30,700 nucleotides of DNA from a virus. The translations under genes were made by a program, and so were the position numbers. Positions within the stretch are counted from its first letter, which is position 1; each line of letters opens with the position of its first letter. This document shows positions 7,097-13,617 of the stretch, piece after piece. The notes below the pieces were generated by a model that had not been told where the DNA came from, ran no database searches, and saw only the letters and a list, made by a program, of their open reading frames with translations. The stretch is taken from IMG/VR virus record IMGVR_UViG_3300043775_001945, positions 1-30,700 of that record. The stretch is one strand, 5' to 3'.

Positions 7097-8677
7097 ATGA
7101 ATATAAATGAGCATTGGGCAATGGAAGGCCATCAACCTAGAGATTCCCAAATTACTGCGTTTGATTTTATGGTATCAAATTCAGATAAAAAATACTTATT
7201 TTTAGAATTACCGATCGGTACCGGTAAATCTGCATTGGGTGTTACTTACGCGAATTGGATTAAGACATTAAATGCATCCCAATTGGCATCATATATTTTA
7301 ACACCTCAGAAAATATTACAAGAGCAATACGAAAAATCATTTAAGTCAAATAATTTTACATCATTATACGGTAGAAACTATTATCGTTGTAATACGGTAA
7401 ATGGTAATTGCGAAATGGGTAATATAGTTAAAGCATCATGCCCCGGATGTCCGAGTAAAGCCGCCCATACTAGAGCTATTAATGCAGACCATACTGTATT
7501 AAATTACACATTAGGTTTAATATTATTTGGCGGTAATTCAAAATACGAACGCCGCAGTTTAATGGTTTTCGATGAATGTCATCAATTGGAAAAAATATTA
7601 ACTGATTTTAATAATATGATGATAACGAAATATAATTGTACAAAATATAAGATTCCGTGGATTACGAGTCGGACTATAGAAGATATACAAAAATGGGTTA
7701 AAGAATTGTATTGGCCATCAATGGATGAGCAATATACCGCATTATCGGATGAATGTGAATTAATAGATAATACAAGAAAATTATCATCGGAAGATATTAA
7801 TAAATTAACTACATTATCTACATTATCAGAACACTTAAATACTGTTAATTCGTTTATGATGAGAACGACCGATGAATTATACGATAATTTTATTGTTACT
7901 GGCGATGACGATAGTATTAAATTAAAATACATATTCGGTCGTGAAAATTTTCACGACGTTTTAGAACCGAAAGCTGATAAGTTTTTGTTTATGTCGTCGA
8001 CTATATTCGATTATACTGAATTGTGTAAAAATTTAAATATTCCATTAGAAGAGACTGCGTTTATTTCATTAGAATCCGAATTTAATAAAGATAATAGACC
8101 GGTTATATATAAACCGACTATGAAAATGAGTTACGGCTGGGATCATGCAAATAAAATAAACGAACGTAAGGTTTTAATTAAAAATATTAAGTTTTTATTA
8201 AAACAACATACTGATGAAAGCGGAATTATACATACTGGAAATTTTCAGATTGCTAAATGGCTTGTTTCTGAATTAAGTAATGGAACCCATGAAATATTTC
8301 ATCATAATCCGGGTTCAGGAGATAATAGAAATAAAATCATTAGTGCATATATTAATAGTAGAAAACCAAGTTTGTTAATATCACCTAGTATTACTGAAGG
8401 TTTAGATTTAGTCGATGATAGGGCTAGATTCGTTATTTTCGCTAAAATTGCATTTGGTAGTTTAGGCGATGCTTGGATTAAAAAAAGAATGGATATGTCG
8501 AATAATTGGTATTTAATAAATGCATTAACTGACGTAATTCAAGGATGTGGTAGAGTAGTTCGATCTCACGATGATTTTGGCGTTTGTTATATTTTAGATT
8601 CATCGTGGGAATACTTATTTAATAAAACAAAACATCATATTCCTAGATGGTGGTTAGACGCATACCATAAAATGTAA
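7097..8677 (+). CDS. DinG/XPD-type superfamily 2 helicase with iron-sulfur cysteines
   Basis: This 526-residue helicase probably unwinds DNA 5' to 3' at the expense of ATP, as DinG and XPD do. The Walker A motif is GTGKS (41-45) and the Walker B/DEAH box is DECH (159-162). Between them lie four cysteines (C98, C105, C115, C118; spacing 6, 9, 2) where DinG and XPD hold a 4Fe-4S cluster. Near the end come motif V (TEGLDL) and motif VI (QGCGRVVR). The ATG at 7097 is chosen because GAGG lies 5 bases before it; an upstream in-frame TTG at 7076 would overlap that ribosome site. It is monocistronic behind its own promoter. T4 has Dda, UvsW and gp41 helicases but no DinG type, so this looks like an accessory repair or replication helicase. 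Confidence 0.87.
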   Translation: MNINEHWAMEGHQPRDSQITAFDFMVSNSDKKYLFLELPIGTGKSALGVTYANWIKTLNASQLASYILTPQKILQEQYEKSFKSNNFTSLYGRNYYRCNTVNGNCEMGNIVKASCPGCPSKAAHTRAINADHTVLNYTLGLILFGGNSKYERRSLMVFDECHQLEKILTDFNNMMITKYNCTKYKIPWITSRTIEDIQKWVKELYWPSMDEQYTALSDECELIDNTRKLSSEDINKLTTLSTLSEHLNTVNSFMMRTTDELYDNFIVTGDDDSIKLKYIFGRENFHDVLEPKADKFLFMSSTIFDYTELCKNLNIPLEETAFISLESEFNKDNRPVIYKPTMKMSYGWDHANKINERKVLIKNIKFLLKQHTDESGIIHTGNFQIAKWLVSELSNGTHEIFHHNPGSGDNRNKIISAYINSRKPSLLISPSITEGLDLVDDRARFVIFAKIAFGSLGDAWIKKRMDMSNNWYLINALTDVIQGCGRVVRSHDDFGVCYILDSSWEYLFNKTKHHIPRWWLDAYHKM

Positions 8678-8685
8678 AAAAAAGC

Positions 8686-8713
8686 TGGACTTTTATAAAA
8701 ACCAACATATAAT
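8686..8713 (+). promoter_or_regulatory. Weaker sigma70-type promoter for the small acidic gene
   Basis: TGGACT (8686-8691), 16 bases and TATAAT (8708-8713) precede the 85-residue gene. The -35 is imperfect. A short GAGG/CCTC hairpin with a T-rich tail follows in the leader, and GGAG lies 7 bases before the ATG. Confidence 0.45.
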
Positions 8714-8771
8714 TAGATATTCGAGGCTAAAATACCTCTTATTTTTATTTCAATTTATATCGGAGATCACG

Positions 8772-9029
8772 ATGGCAACAACCACATTAACAATTGGCGA
8801 GCAAAATTTAGAAGTAGCATCTTTACCAGAAAATATTCAGCGTATTGTGGCGGCTTATGATGAAGCGGTAGTTCGTGCGCAAGCTGCAGAACAAGACTTA
8901 ATTCATTCTAGTTCAGCTAGTAAATGGTTATTCCATGAAATTAATCGTTTAGTTAGTGCGTTATTAACAGAACAAGAAGAAGGTTCTGAAGATGGTGAAG
9001 CAGTTACTGAAGAATCAGAAGAAGTTTAA
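8772..9029 (+). CDS. Small acidic protein, probably highly expressed
   Basis: This 85-residue protein starts MATTTLTIGEQ and ends in a glutamate-rich tail (EEGSEDGEAVTEESEEV). The middle, about 22-67, is alanine-rich and helical and could form a helical hairpin. It sits alone in an expression cassette with a promoter-like element upstream, a strong GGAG ribosome site and a very good intrinsic terminator directly after it. Its base composition is visibly richer in G+C and its codons less AT-biased than its neighbours, as in heavily expressed phage genes. The layout (short beta-like start ending in a proline, then paired helices) resembles small conserved phage proteins of the DUF6447 kind, but that is a memory-based guess. 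Function is unknown. Confidence 0.8.
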   Translation: MATTTLTIGEQNLEVASLPENIQRIVAAYDEAVVRAQAAEQDLIHSSSASKWLFHEINRLVSALLTEQEEGSEDGEAVTEESEEV

Positions 9030-9051
9030 TTTTTTATAAATTTAAACTTCT

Positions 9052-9086
9052 AACCGGAAAATAATAAAATATTTTCCGGTTTTTTT
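9052..9086 (+). terminator. Intrinsic terminator
   Basis: A perfect 12-bp stem (AACCGGAAAATA at 9052-9063, TATTTTCCGGTT at 9070-9081) with a 6-base loop is followed by a T run to 9086. It ends transcription of the small acidic gene and isolates it from the capsid gene. Confidence 0.92.
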
Positions 9087-9112
9087 ATACTTATTAAAAA
9101 TGGACATTCAAA

Positions 9113-10186
9113 ATGGATGAAATCATTAAAGCATTATATAATATAACTATTACTCCGAAATTAACAAAACAAATATTAGATTTAATCGAAGATAATAATA
9201 AAATTAATGACGATGAATCGTTTATTAATAATGCGATATCAAAATATGACCCATCCAATAGTAAATATACTATTGCTAAACAATTATTATCGAATCAAAT
9301 AAAATATTATGAATTAGCTAGCTCCGAAAATAATACTATTTCGCCAGATATACAAAATCTAGGGTATAATGCAATATTGCAATTTATAGATACTTCGATT
9401 ATTTTAGATATATTCGGAACTCAACCAATGTCCGGCCCAGTGGGTTTAATATATCATTTACAAATGAAAGAATCGGATGATAGTAGTAATTCCGGCGCTA
9501 CTCGATTATCGATGGAATTTATATCAATGGCAGTCGAAGCGATATCTAAAAAAATGCAAGCTAGTTTTTCCGTGGAATTATTACAAGATTTAAATGCAAT
9601 GCATCAACCGTCATTAATAAATGAAGTTTATAATGCGGCAAATGTACAATTAATATCAGAATTAGAAAATTACTTAATCGGCGAATTACTAACAGTTGTA
9701 GAAACGGATTATAAATTTATTGATGCGTCAGTAGATCAAATCTTAACTGCAATTATGATTACTGCGAATAATATCGCTAAAAAATCAAAAAGAGGTGTCG
9801 GAAATTTCGCAGTAATTTCTCACGAATTATTCGCTCGATTTATAGGCCACCCATCATTTACTATATCTGAAGATGGTGAATATATCCGAGATGAATATTT
9901 AAAGAAAGAATCGAATATAGTTAATGGTTTTTGTGGTAGTGTAGGCGGCGTTACTAATATTATCGCATATACTAACGACTCAATTTTAACTAATCAAATT
10001 TTAGTTGGATATAAAGGATCAACTACTTCTGATTGCGGAGCTTATTTCGCCCCATACCAATATTTAATGAATGGCGGCGCGAAATTAAATGAAACTAATA
10101 TGCAGCCATCAATGTCTTTCCTTTCTAGATTCGGTTTAAAAATATTTGAAGATACTCCTAAATATTACGGATTAATTTCATTATAA
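9113..10186 (+). CDS. Capsid protein of the T4 gp23/gp24 family, probably vertex-type
   Basis: This 357-residue protein resembles T4 major capsid gp23 and its paralogue gp24. Recognisable stretches are QPMSGPVGLIY (about 104-114), a helix with SFSVELLQDLNAMH (about 151-164), and the C-terminal run LVGYKG, CGAYFAPYQ and MSFLSRFGLKIF. It is shorter than gp24 (427) and gp23 (521). It has no clear prohead-protease leader and is far from any prohead genes here, so a gp24-like vertex or minor capsid paralogue is more likely than the main capsid protein. It follows a strong terminator, so it must have its own promoter; TATACTTA at 9086-9093 is a poor late-promoter candidate. A bidirectional terminator follows it. 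Confidence 0.75.
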   Translation: MDEIIKALYNITITPKLTKQILDLIEDNNKINDDESFINNAISKYDPSNSKYTIAKQLLSNQIKYYELASSENNTISPDIQNLGYNAILQFIDTSIILDIFGTQPMSGPVGLIYHLQMKESDDSSNSGATRLSMEFISMAVEAISKKMQASFSVELLQDLNAMHQPSLINEVYNAANVQLISELENYLIGELLTVVETDYKFIDASVDQILTAIMITANNIAKKSKRGVGNFAVISHELFARFIGHPSFTISEDGEYIRDEYLKKESNIVNGFCGSVGGVTNIIAYTNDSILTNQILVGYKGSTTSDCGAYFAPYQYLMNGGAKLNETNMQPSMSFLSRFGLKIFEDTPKYYGLISL

Positions 10187-10213
10187 AAAAAAGGGCCTAT
10201 AAGGCCCTTTTTT
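10187..10213. terminator. Bidirectional intrinsic terminator between convergent genes
   Basis: A perfect 11-bp stem, AAAAAAGGGCC (10187-10197) and GGCCCTTTTTT (10203-10213), has a 5-base loop. Both strands end in a T run, so it can stop the capsid gene (plus) and the gp41-like gene (minus). Confidence 0.92.
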
Positions 10214-10215
10214 AT

Positions 10216-11535
10216 TTACTCATTACCGAACATATCAAGCAATCGATTTCGCTGAGCTTCTTTTGCGTTCTTTAATTCATTATTAGTCACAACAAATTTC
10301 GATACCGGAGCCCCGGTCGGTCCGATCTTCGGATCAGTTACTCTTAATGCATTTGCATTCCATGATAAATGAACCGTCTTACCAACACCATCAGAACTTC
10401 TAGTTTTTAATAATAAGAAAGCCATCTCCCCCTGTTGTTTCATTATATCAGTAAAAATAATTGATATGTAAACATCACAAGTTTGAATTTTTGAAATACC
10501 ACCAGCAATATGACTATGATTTACTTCTTTAGCTTCAACCCCGCCTCTATTTTGCTGAGATGCGCTAATACCTATCATATTATAATCAACTAATATTTGT
10601 CTAAATTCTTCAGATGCTGCTTTATCTTTTTGATTAACATTATCCGCCGATATGCGATCATTAGTTCCTAATAAATCTATATAATCTAAAACAATACAAT
10701 CCGGAATACATTTTCGTTTTAATTCAAATTCTCGCAATAAAGCTCGTAATTGATTAGATGTTGTTCCTACCGGCATCTGCTCAATAAACAACATACCTGA
10801 ATTCGACGACGCTGCATTTTTAATTTTAATAGCAGCTTCTTGTTTATTTTTTTCAATATCTCGTTGATTAATTCCAGTTACCATACTGACGTAACGTTTA
10901 TAAATCATCGAAACCGATAATTCTAAACTAACATATAAAACATTATACCCCTGCTCAACTAAATTTAATCCAATATTAGCCATAACCATACTTTTACCAC
11001 CGCCACTATTCGCAGCTAATAATAAAAATTCGGTTCTTCTCAAACCATCACCTAAATAATCATTTAATAACGAATAACCAGATGATATAGCCGGCTGAGA
11101 TGATATTTGATCTAACATGATATCCGGATCATCAAAAAAACTAACACCAACTGTTTTATGAATGGCTACTTCGGATGCTTTATCAATAATACTTTTAATT
11201 TGATGGATATCTTTACCACCAGCGATAATCTCAGATGCTTCGAAAACTGCTTTCTCTGCCGCTTTAATCTGACAAAAGAATTCAACTTCATTGATACAGT
11301 ATTCAATTTTATCTTTTGTTAATTCTTGATGTTTAAATTGTATATCTGACTCGGCATATACTTGATCTAAATCAGGTAATGCACTAAATTGATCAAAATA
11401 TTTTTTAATAAACTTAACCGCATATCGATATTCAGGATCGAAATACTTATATTCGATTATATTGTTAGTAATAGTAAATACGTCTGCAGATGATAACAGA
11501 TATTCAATAATTAATTTCTGTTTTTCCGGATTCAT
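10216..11535 (-). CDS. 41: Replicative DNA helicase, DnaB/T4 gp41 type
   Basis: This 439-residue protein (T4 gp41 has 475) is the hexameric 5'-3' helicase of the replication fork. The C-terminal RecA domain begins near 150. It has Walker A NSGGGKS (176-182), the catalytic glutamate E205 (SLEL), Walker B in IVLDYIDLL, the sensor stretch GISASQQNRGG and a basic KTRSS loop near the end. The N-terminal 130 residues are helical, like the primase-interacting collar of this family. The ribosome site (GAGGA) overlaps the stop codon of a 46-residue upstream gene, so the two are translationally coupled. Both are driven by the promoter at 11795-11823. No gp61-type primase is seen in the window. Confidence 0.92.
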   Translation of the reverse strand: MNPEKQKLIIEYLLSSADVFTITNNIIEYKYFDPEYRYAVKFIKKYFDQFSALPDLDQVYAESDIQFKHQELTKDKIEYCINEVEFFCQIKAAEKAVFEASEIIAGGKDIHQIKSIIDKASEVAIHKTVGVSFFDDPDIMLDQISSQPAISSGYSLLNDYLGDGLRRTEFLLLAANSGGGKSMVMANIGLNLVEQGYNVLYVSLELSVSMIYKRYVSMVTGINQRDIEKNKQEAAIKIKNAASSNSGMLFIEQMPVGTTSNQLRALLREFELKRKCIPDCIVLDYIDLLGTNDRISADNVNQKDKAASEEFRQILVDYNMIGISASQQNRGGVEAKEVNHSHIAGGISKIQTCDVYISIIFTDIMKQQGEMAFLLLKTRSSDGVGKTVHLSWNANALRVTDPKIGPTGAPVSKFVVTNNELKNAKEAQRNRLLDMFGNE

Positions 11536-11543
11536 ATAGTCCT

Positions 11544-11684
11544 CTATTTAATTTTTGATTTGTAATACTTAATTTGGTTTTCTAAATCTCGATTTTTTCG
11601 TTTTTCATTTTTCAACTGCTTATTTAAAGTATCGATTAGCTGCTTTAAATACACAATATATTTCTTTTGATCTTTTTCATCCAT
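11544..11684 (-). CDS. Small coiled-coil protein upstream of the gp41 helicase
   Basis: This is a 46-residue reading frame, MDEKDQKKYI to YKSKIK. It is highly charged, with hydrophobic residues at heptad-like spacing (Y12/L13, L16, L20, L24, L34, I38), so a single coiled-coil helix is expected. AAGG lies about 9 bases before the ATG. Its TAG stop is part of the TAGAGGA ribosome site of the gp41-like gene, the classic arrangement for coupled translation. It lies just behind a sigma70-type promoter. It could act with the helicase (loader or adaptor) or serve as a leader peptide; neither is shown. Confidence 0.6.
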   Translation of the reverse strand: MDEKDQKKYIVYLKQLIDTLNKQLKNEKRKNRDLENQIKYYKSKIK

Positions 11685-11794
11685 AATTACATGCCTTAAT
11701 TGGGGTTTAAACGGGATTTCTTAAGAATTAATCATATTGCATAACAAATAATATATCGACCGCAATAACAGCAGATACGCCCAATATAATACAT

Positions 11795-11823
11795 ATTATA
11801 CTATATTGAGCGCATTTAATCAA
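11795..11823 (-). promoter_or_regulatory. Sigma70-type promoter for the gp41 operon
   Basis: On the minus strand TTGATT (11823-11818), 17 bases and TATAAT (11800-11795) predict a start near 11788. That gives a leader of about 100 nt before the 46-residue gene. The promoter starts 5 bases after the upstream gene's stop codon. Confidence 0.8.
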
Positions 11824-11828
11824 GATGA

Positions 11829-12716
11829 TTATGGATTATTAACTAAGACATTCGGATAACAATCGCGAATTATACTAGGAGAACAATATAATTCACCATT
11901 CCTGATTTCATTGTTGGTTGAATTTAAATCACTCAATAAAACAACTCTATCATATATTTTATCAATAGGATCGGTACTATTGGATAATAAAATATAGATT
12001 GGTTTTTCTTCGAAAACAAATTCTTTATTAAAATACAATTTTTCATTCGAAAAGGCAATTTGAAATGTATTTACCTTAAAAATATTACCAAATATAGTAA
12101 CGTCAAAAATTGGGACATTATCATGAGTTCTACCCCAAGCCAAATACGGATTATTAGTCGTTAATGGATAATCAGTAATTAATCTAGAACCTAACATAAT
12201 AGGCGGTAAATAATTTAGTGACTCTATATGGGTATGGGTAGCGACTGTAAGATACCTATTTTTTGTACATTTAAAATACTGATCTGAAGTCTCTATATCA
12301 TAAGTATCGATAGATTTATCATACGATAATAATTGAGCCGCTCCAGATCTAGGCTGTCTAAATTTTATATTGATATATTCATTATCGATATACGTTAACT
12401 CATAATCATAAACCCGTTCTAAAACATTATCAATATAATTAAAAACTAAAACTTCGGGATGATTATTTAACTGATGTTTTATTCGCCAATTTTTAACTGG
12501 TTTCACTTGATTAAAGGTAAAAATATGATCCTGTTTAATCCAATCAATATAATCAGTCGCCGGCGGCTCCTGCCCTCTACTAATATTTTTATTATACTTA
12601 ATAAAGAACATTTCACCATTGCAATCAGCAGAAATAACACATCGATACATAGCCGGAACTGTAGTTATTAAATCGATTTGTCTATTGCATTTATTGCATT
12701 GATATAAAATAGTCAT
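11829..12716 (-). CDS. Zinc-ribbon protein with a virion-type beta module
   Basis: This 295-residue protein has two visible parts. Residues 7-32 hold four cysteines (C7, C10, C26, C32), which look like a small zinc ribbon. Residues about 75-130 hold a module, NWRIKHQL..HPEVLVF through IKFRQPRSGAAQLL. It matches the pattern W-x-I-x-H-x-L-x(3-4)-P-x-V-x-V-F followed by I-x-F-x-x-P-x-x-G-x-A-x-L, which also ends the tail/baseplate-type protein at 28689-29963. Such modules are common in phage tail and fibre proteins, so a virion role is likely. Its ATG overlaps the preceding gene's stop by one base (TAATG), so the two are coupled. It is the last gene of the gp55-gp46 operon. The exact function is unknown. 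Confidence 0.75.
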   Translation of the reverse strand: MTILYQCNKCNRQIDLITTVPAMYRCVISADCNGEMFFIKYNKNISRGQEPPATDYIDWIKQDHIFTFNQVKPVKNWRIKHQLNNHPEVLVFNYIDNVLERVYDYELTYIDNEYINIKFRQPRSGAAQLLSYDKSIDTYDIETSDQYFKCTKNRYLTVATHTHIESLNYLPPIMLGSRLITDYPLTTNNPYLAWGRTHDNVPIFDVTIFGNIFKVNTFQIAFSNEKLYFNKEFVFEEKPIYILLSNSTDPIDKIYDRVVLLSDLNSTNNEIRNGELYCSPSIIRDCYPNVLVNNP

Positions 12717-13045
12717 TAGTCTTTTGATTTCGGAATAATAATTGAATCGTAATCATCCATAGTTAAACATTCGGATTGACGTTTAGTAATACGCTCAGCT
12801 ACTTCATGCAAATCCATATCAGTTTCCGAATCTTCTTTAGCCCATTCCAATAATCGAATGAATAATGGAATATCCATTGTTACTTTATCTTCTTGTTCAG
12901 TCGGATGATTGGTATTTTGAGTTTGATGATTTGGTTCTGCAGTCTGTGATTGTGGATAAGCTGGATGCATATTTCTAGGTTTATCATTATACATTGCAGT
13001 TGTATGATTAATAGTACCGCCGTTTAATAATTCATGTAAATTCAT
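12716..13045 (-). CDS. Conserved-looking phage protein of unknown function
   Basis: This is a 109-residue protein. Residues 1-55 are polar, rich in N, Q, T, H and P, and probably disordered. The remainder is a compact helical domain (IPLFIRLLEWAKEDSETD, then MDLHEVAERI) with a short acidic end. I have an impression that the helical part is shared among T4-like phages, but I cannot name the family. The ribosome site lies inside a perfect 10-bp palindrome, AGGTATACCT (13046-13055), 7 bases from the ATG. It sits 17 bases behind the resolvase gene and overlaps the next gene by one base. A structural or assembly role is possible. Confidence 0.7.
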   Translation of the reverse strand: MNLHELLNGGTINHTTAMYNDKPRNMHPAYPQSQTAEPNHQTQNTNHPTEQEDKVTMDIPLFIRLLEWAKEDSETDMDLHEVAERITKRQSECLTMDDYDSIIIPKSKD

Positions 13046-13062
13046 AGGTATACCTGTTAGTT

Positions 13063-13566
13063 TTATTTTGAAATCGATTGATTATACTTCGCCAGATAAT
13101 AAGCATCAGTTACATCATATAATCCAGTAGATGTTTTATATTTCGTTTTAAATAATGCTTTTATTTCTTCTGGTAACGAATGCACCATCATCGTTTTAGT
13201 TACTTTTACTTTTGAACTCCCACCAGAACCAGTAGCAAATTTCTTGATCGATTTCGGAGATATTATATTTATGTCTAATACTTTTAACTGAAACCGTATA
13301 TGATTGATAATAATAAATTGCAAACCAGCTAAATCTCTAGTCGCACTACCGCGTTGACCGAAGGATAAACCCTCCATTGAAAATTTAAAATCATTATAAT
13401 TATTACATAATGACGTAATACTATTTACTACATTATTTGCACGATCGTGAATATCACCATCATGGATCGACGTTTTAAAAACACCAAAATCTAAAACATC
13501 ATTATCTTTTATTACGCAATACCCAGTACTAGTATATGATTGATCTATCCCTATAAAAACGGTCAT
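13063..13566 (-). CDS. RuvC-like Holliday junction resolvase
   Basis: This 167-residue RNase H-fold nuclease should cut branched DNA before packaging. It has the RuvC start motif GIDQSYTSTGYCVI with D8, a second acidic residue E65 (MEGLSFG), and the C-terminal pair D151/D154 (DVTDAYYLA). Its length is typical of RuvC (about 170). T4 uses the unrelated endonuclease VII (gene 49) for this job, so this is a non-homologous replacement next to gp46/gp47. Its AGGA ribosome site and ATG (13566-13564) are buried in a long hairpin (13561-13609) that also contains a late-promoter-like octamer. This suggests translation is blocked on long early transcripts and allowed on short late ones. Confidence 0.88.
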   Translation of the reverse strand: MTVFIGIDQSYTSTGYCVIKDNDVLDFGVFKTSIHDGDIHDRANNVVNSITSLCNNYNDFKFSMEGLSFGQRGSATRDLAGLQFIIINHIRFQLKVLDINIISPKSIKKFATGSGGSSKVKVTKTMMVHSLPEEIKALFKTKYKTSTGLYDVTDAYYLAKYNQSISK

Positions 13567-13609
13567 ACTTATATCCTAAATGTTAATATTTAGAATATAA
13601 TATATGACC
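13561..13609 (-). promoter_or_regulatory. Hairpin sequestering the resolvase ribosome site and AUG
   Basis: An inverted repeat of 21-22 bases flanks a 6-base loop (13582-13587). The plus-strand arms are 13561-13581 (begins GGTCATA, ends CTAAAT) and 13588-13609 (begins ATTTAG, ends TATGACC). They pair with one bulged base and two mismatches on this strand. In the minus-strand RNA the 3' arm carries AGGA (13577-13574) and the AUG (13566-13564) of the resolvase. Long transcripts from the gp55 promoter would therefore fold this ribosome site shut. Confidence 0.75.
13587..13594 (-). promoter_or_regulatory. Candidate late promoter inside the resolvase hairpin
   Basis: TCTAAATA on the minus strand differs at one base from the T4 late consensus TATAAATA. 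A start about 6-7 bases downstream (near 13580) would give an RNA with the ribosome site but without the 5' arm of the hairpin. The match is short and the region AT-rich, so this is suggestive only. Confidence 0.4.
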
Positions 13610-13617
13610 GGTGGATA

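Noticed and set aside
7582-7932. 116-codon open frame on the minus strand
   Set aside because: It is antisense to the DinG-like helicase, has no ribosome site and its product looks like a shadow translation.
11728-11823. 31-codon TTG-started frame encoding a hydrophobic, membrane-like peptide
   Set aside because: Its TTG is the -35 box of the gp41-operon promoter, its frame contains the -10, and it has no ribosome site; the promoter explains the sequence better.
12474-12671. 65-codon plus-strand frame
   Set aside because: It lies antisense within the zinc-ribbon gene with no ribosome site; shadow frame.
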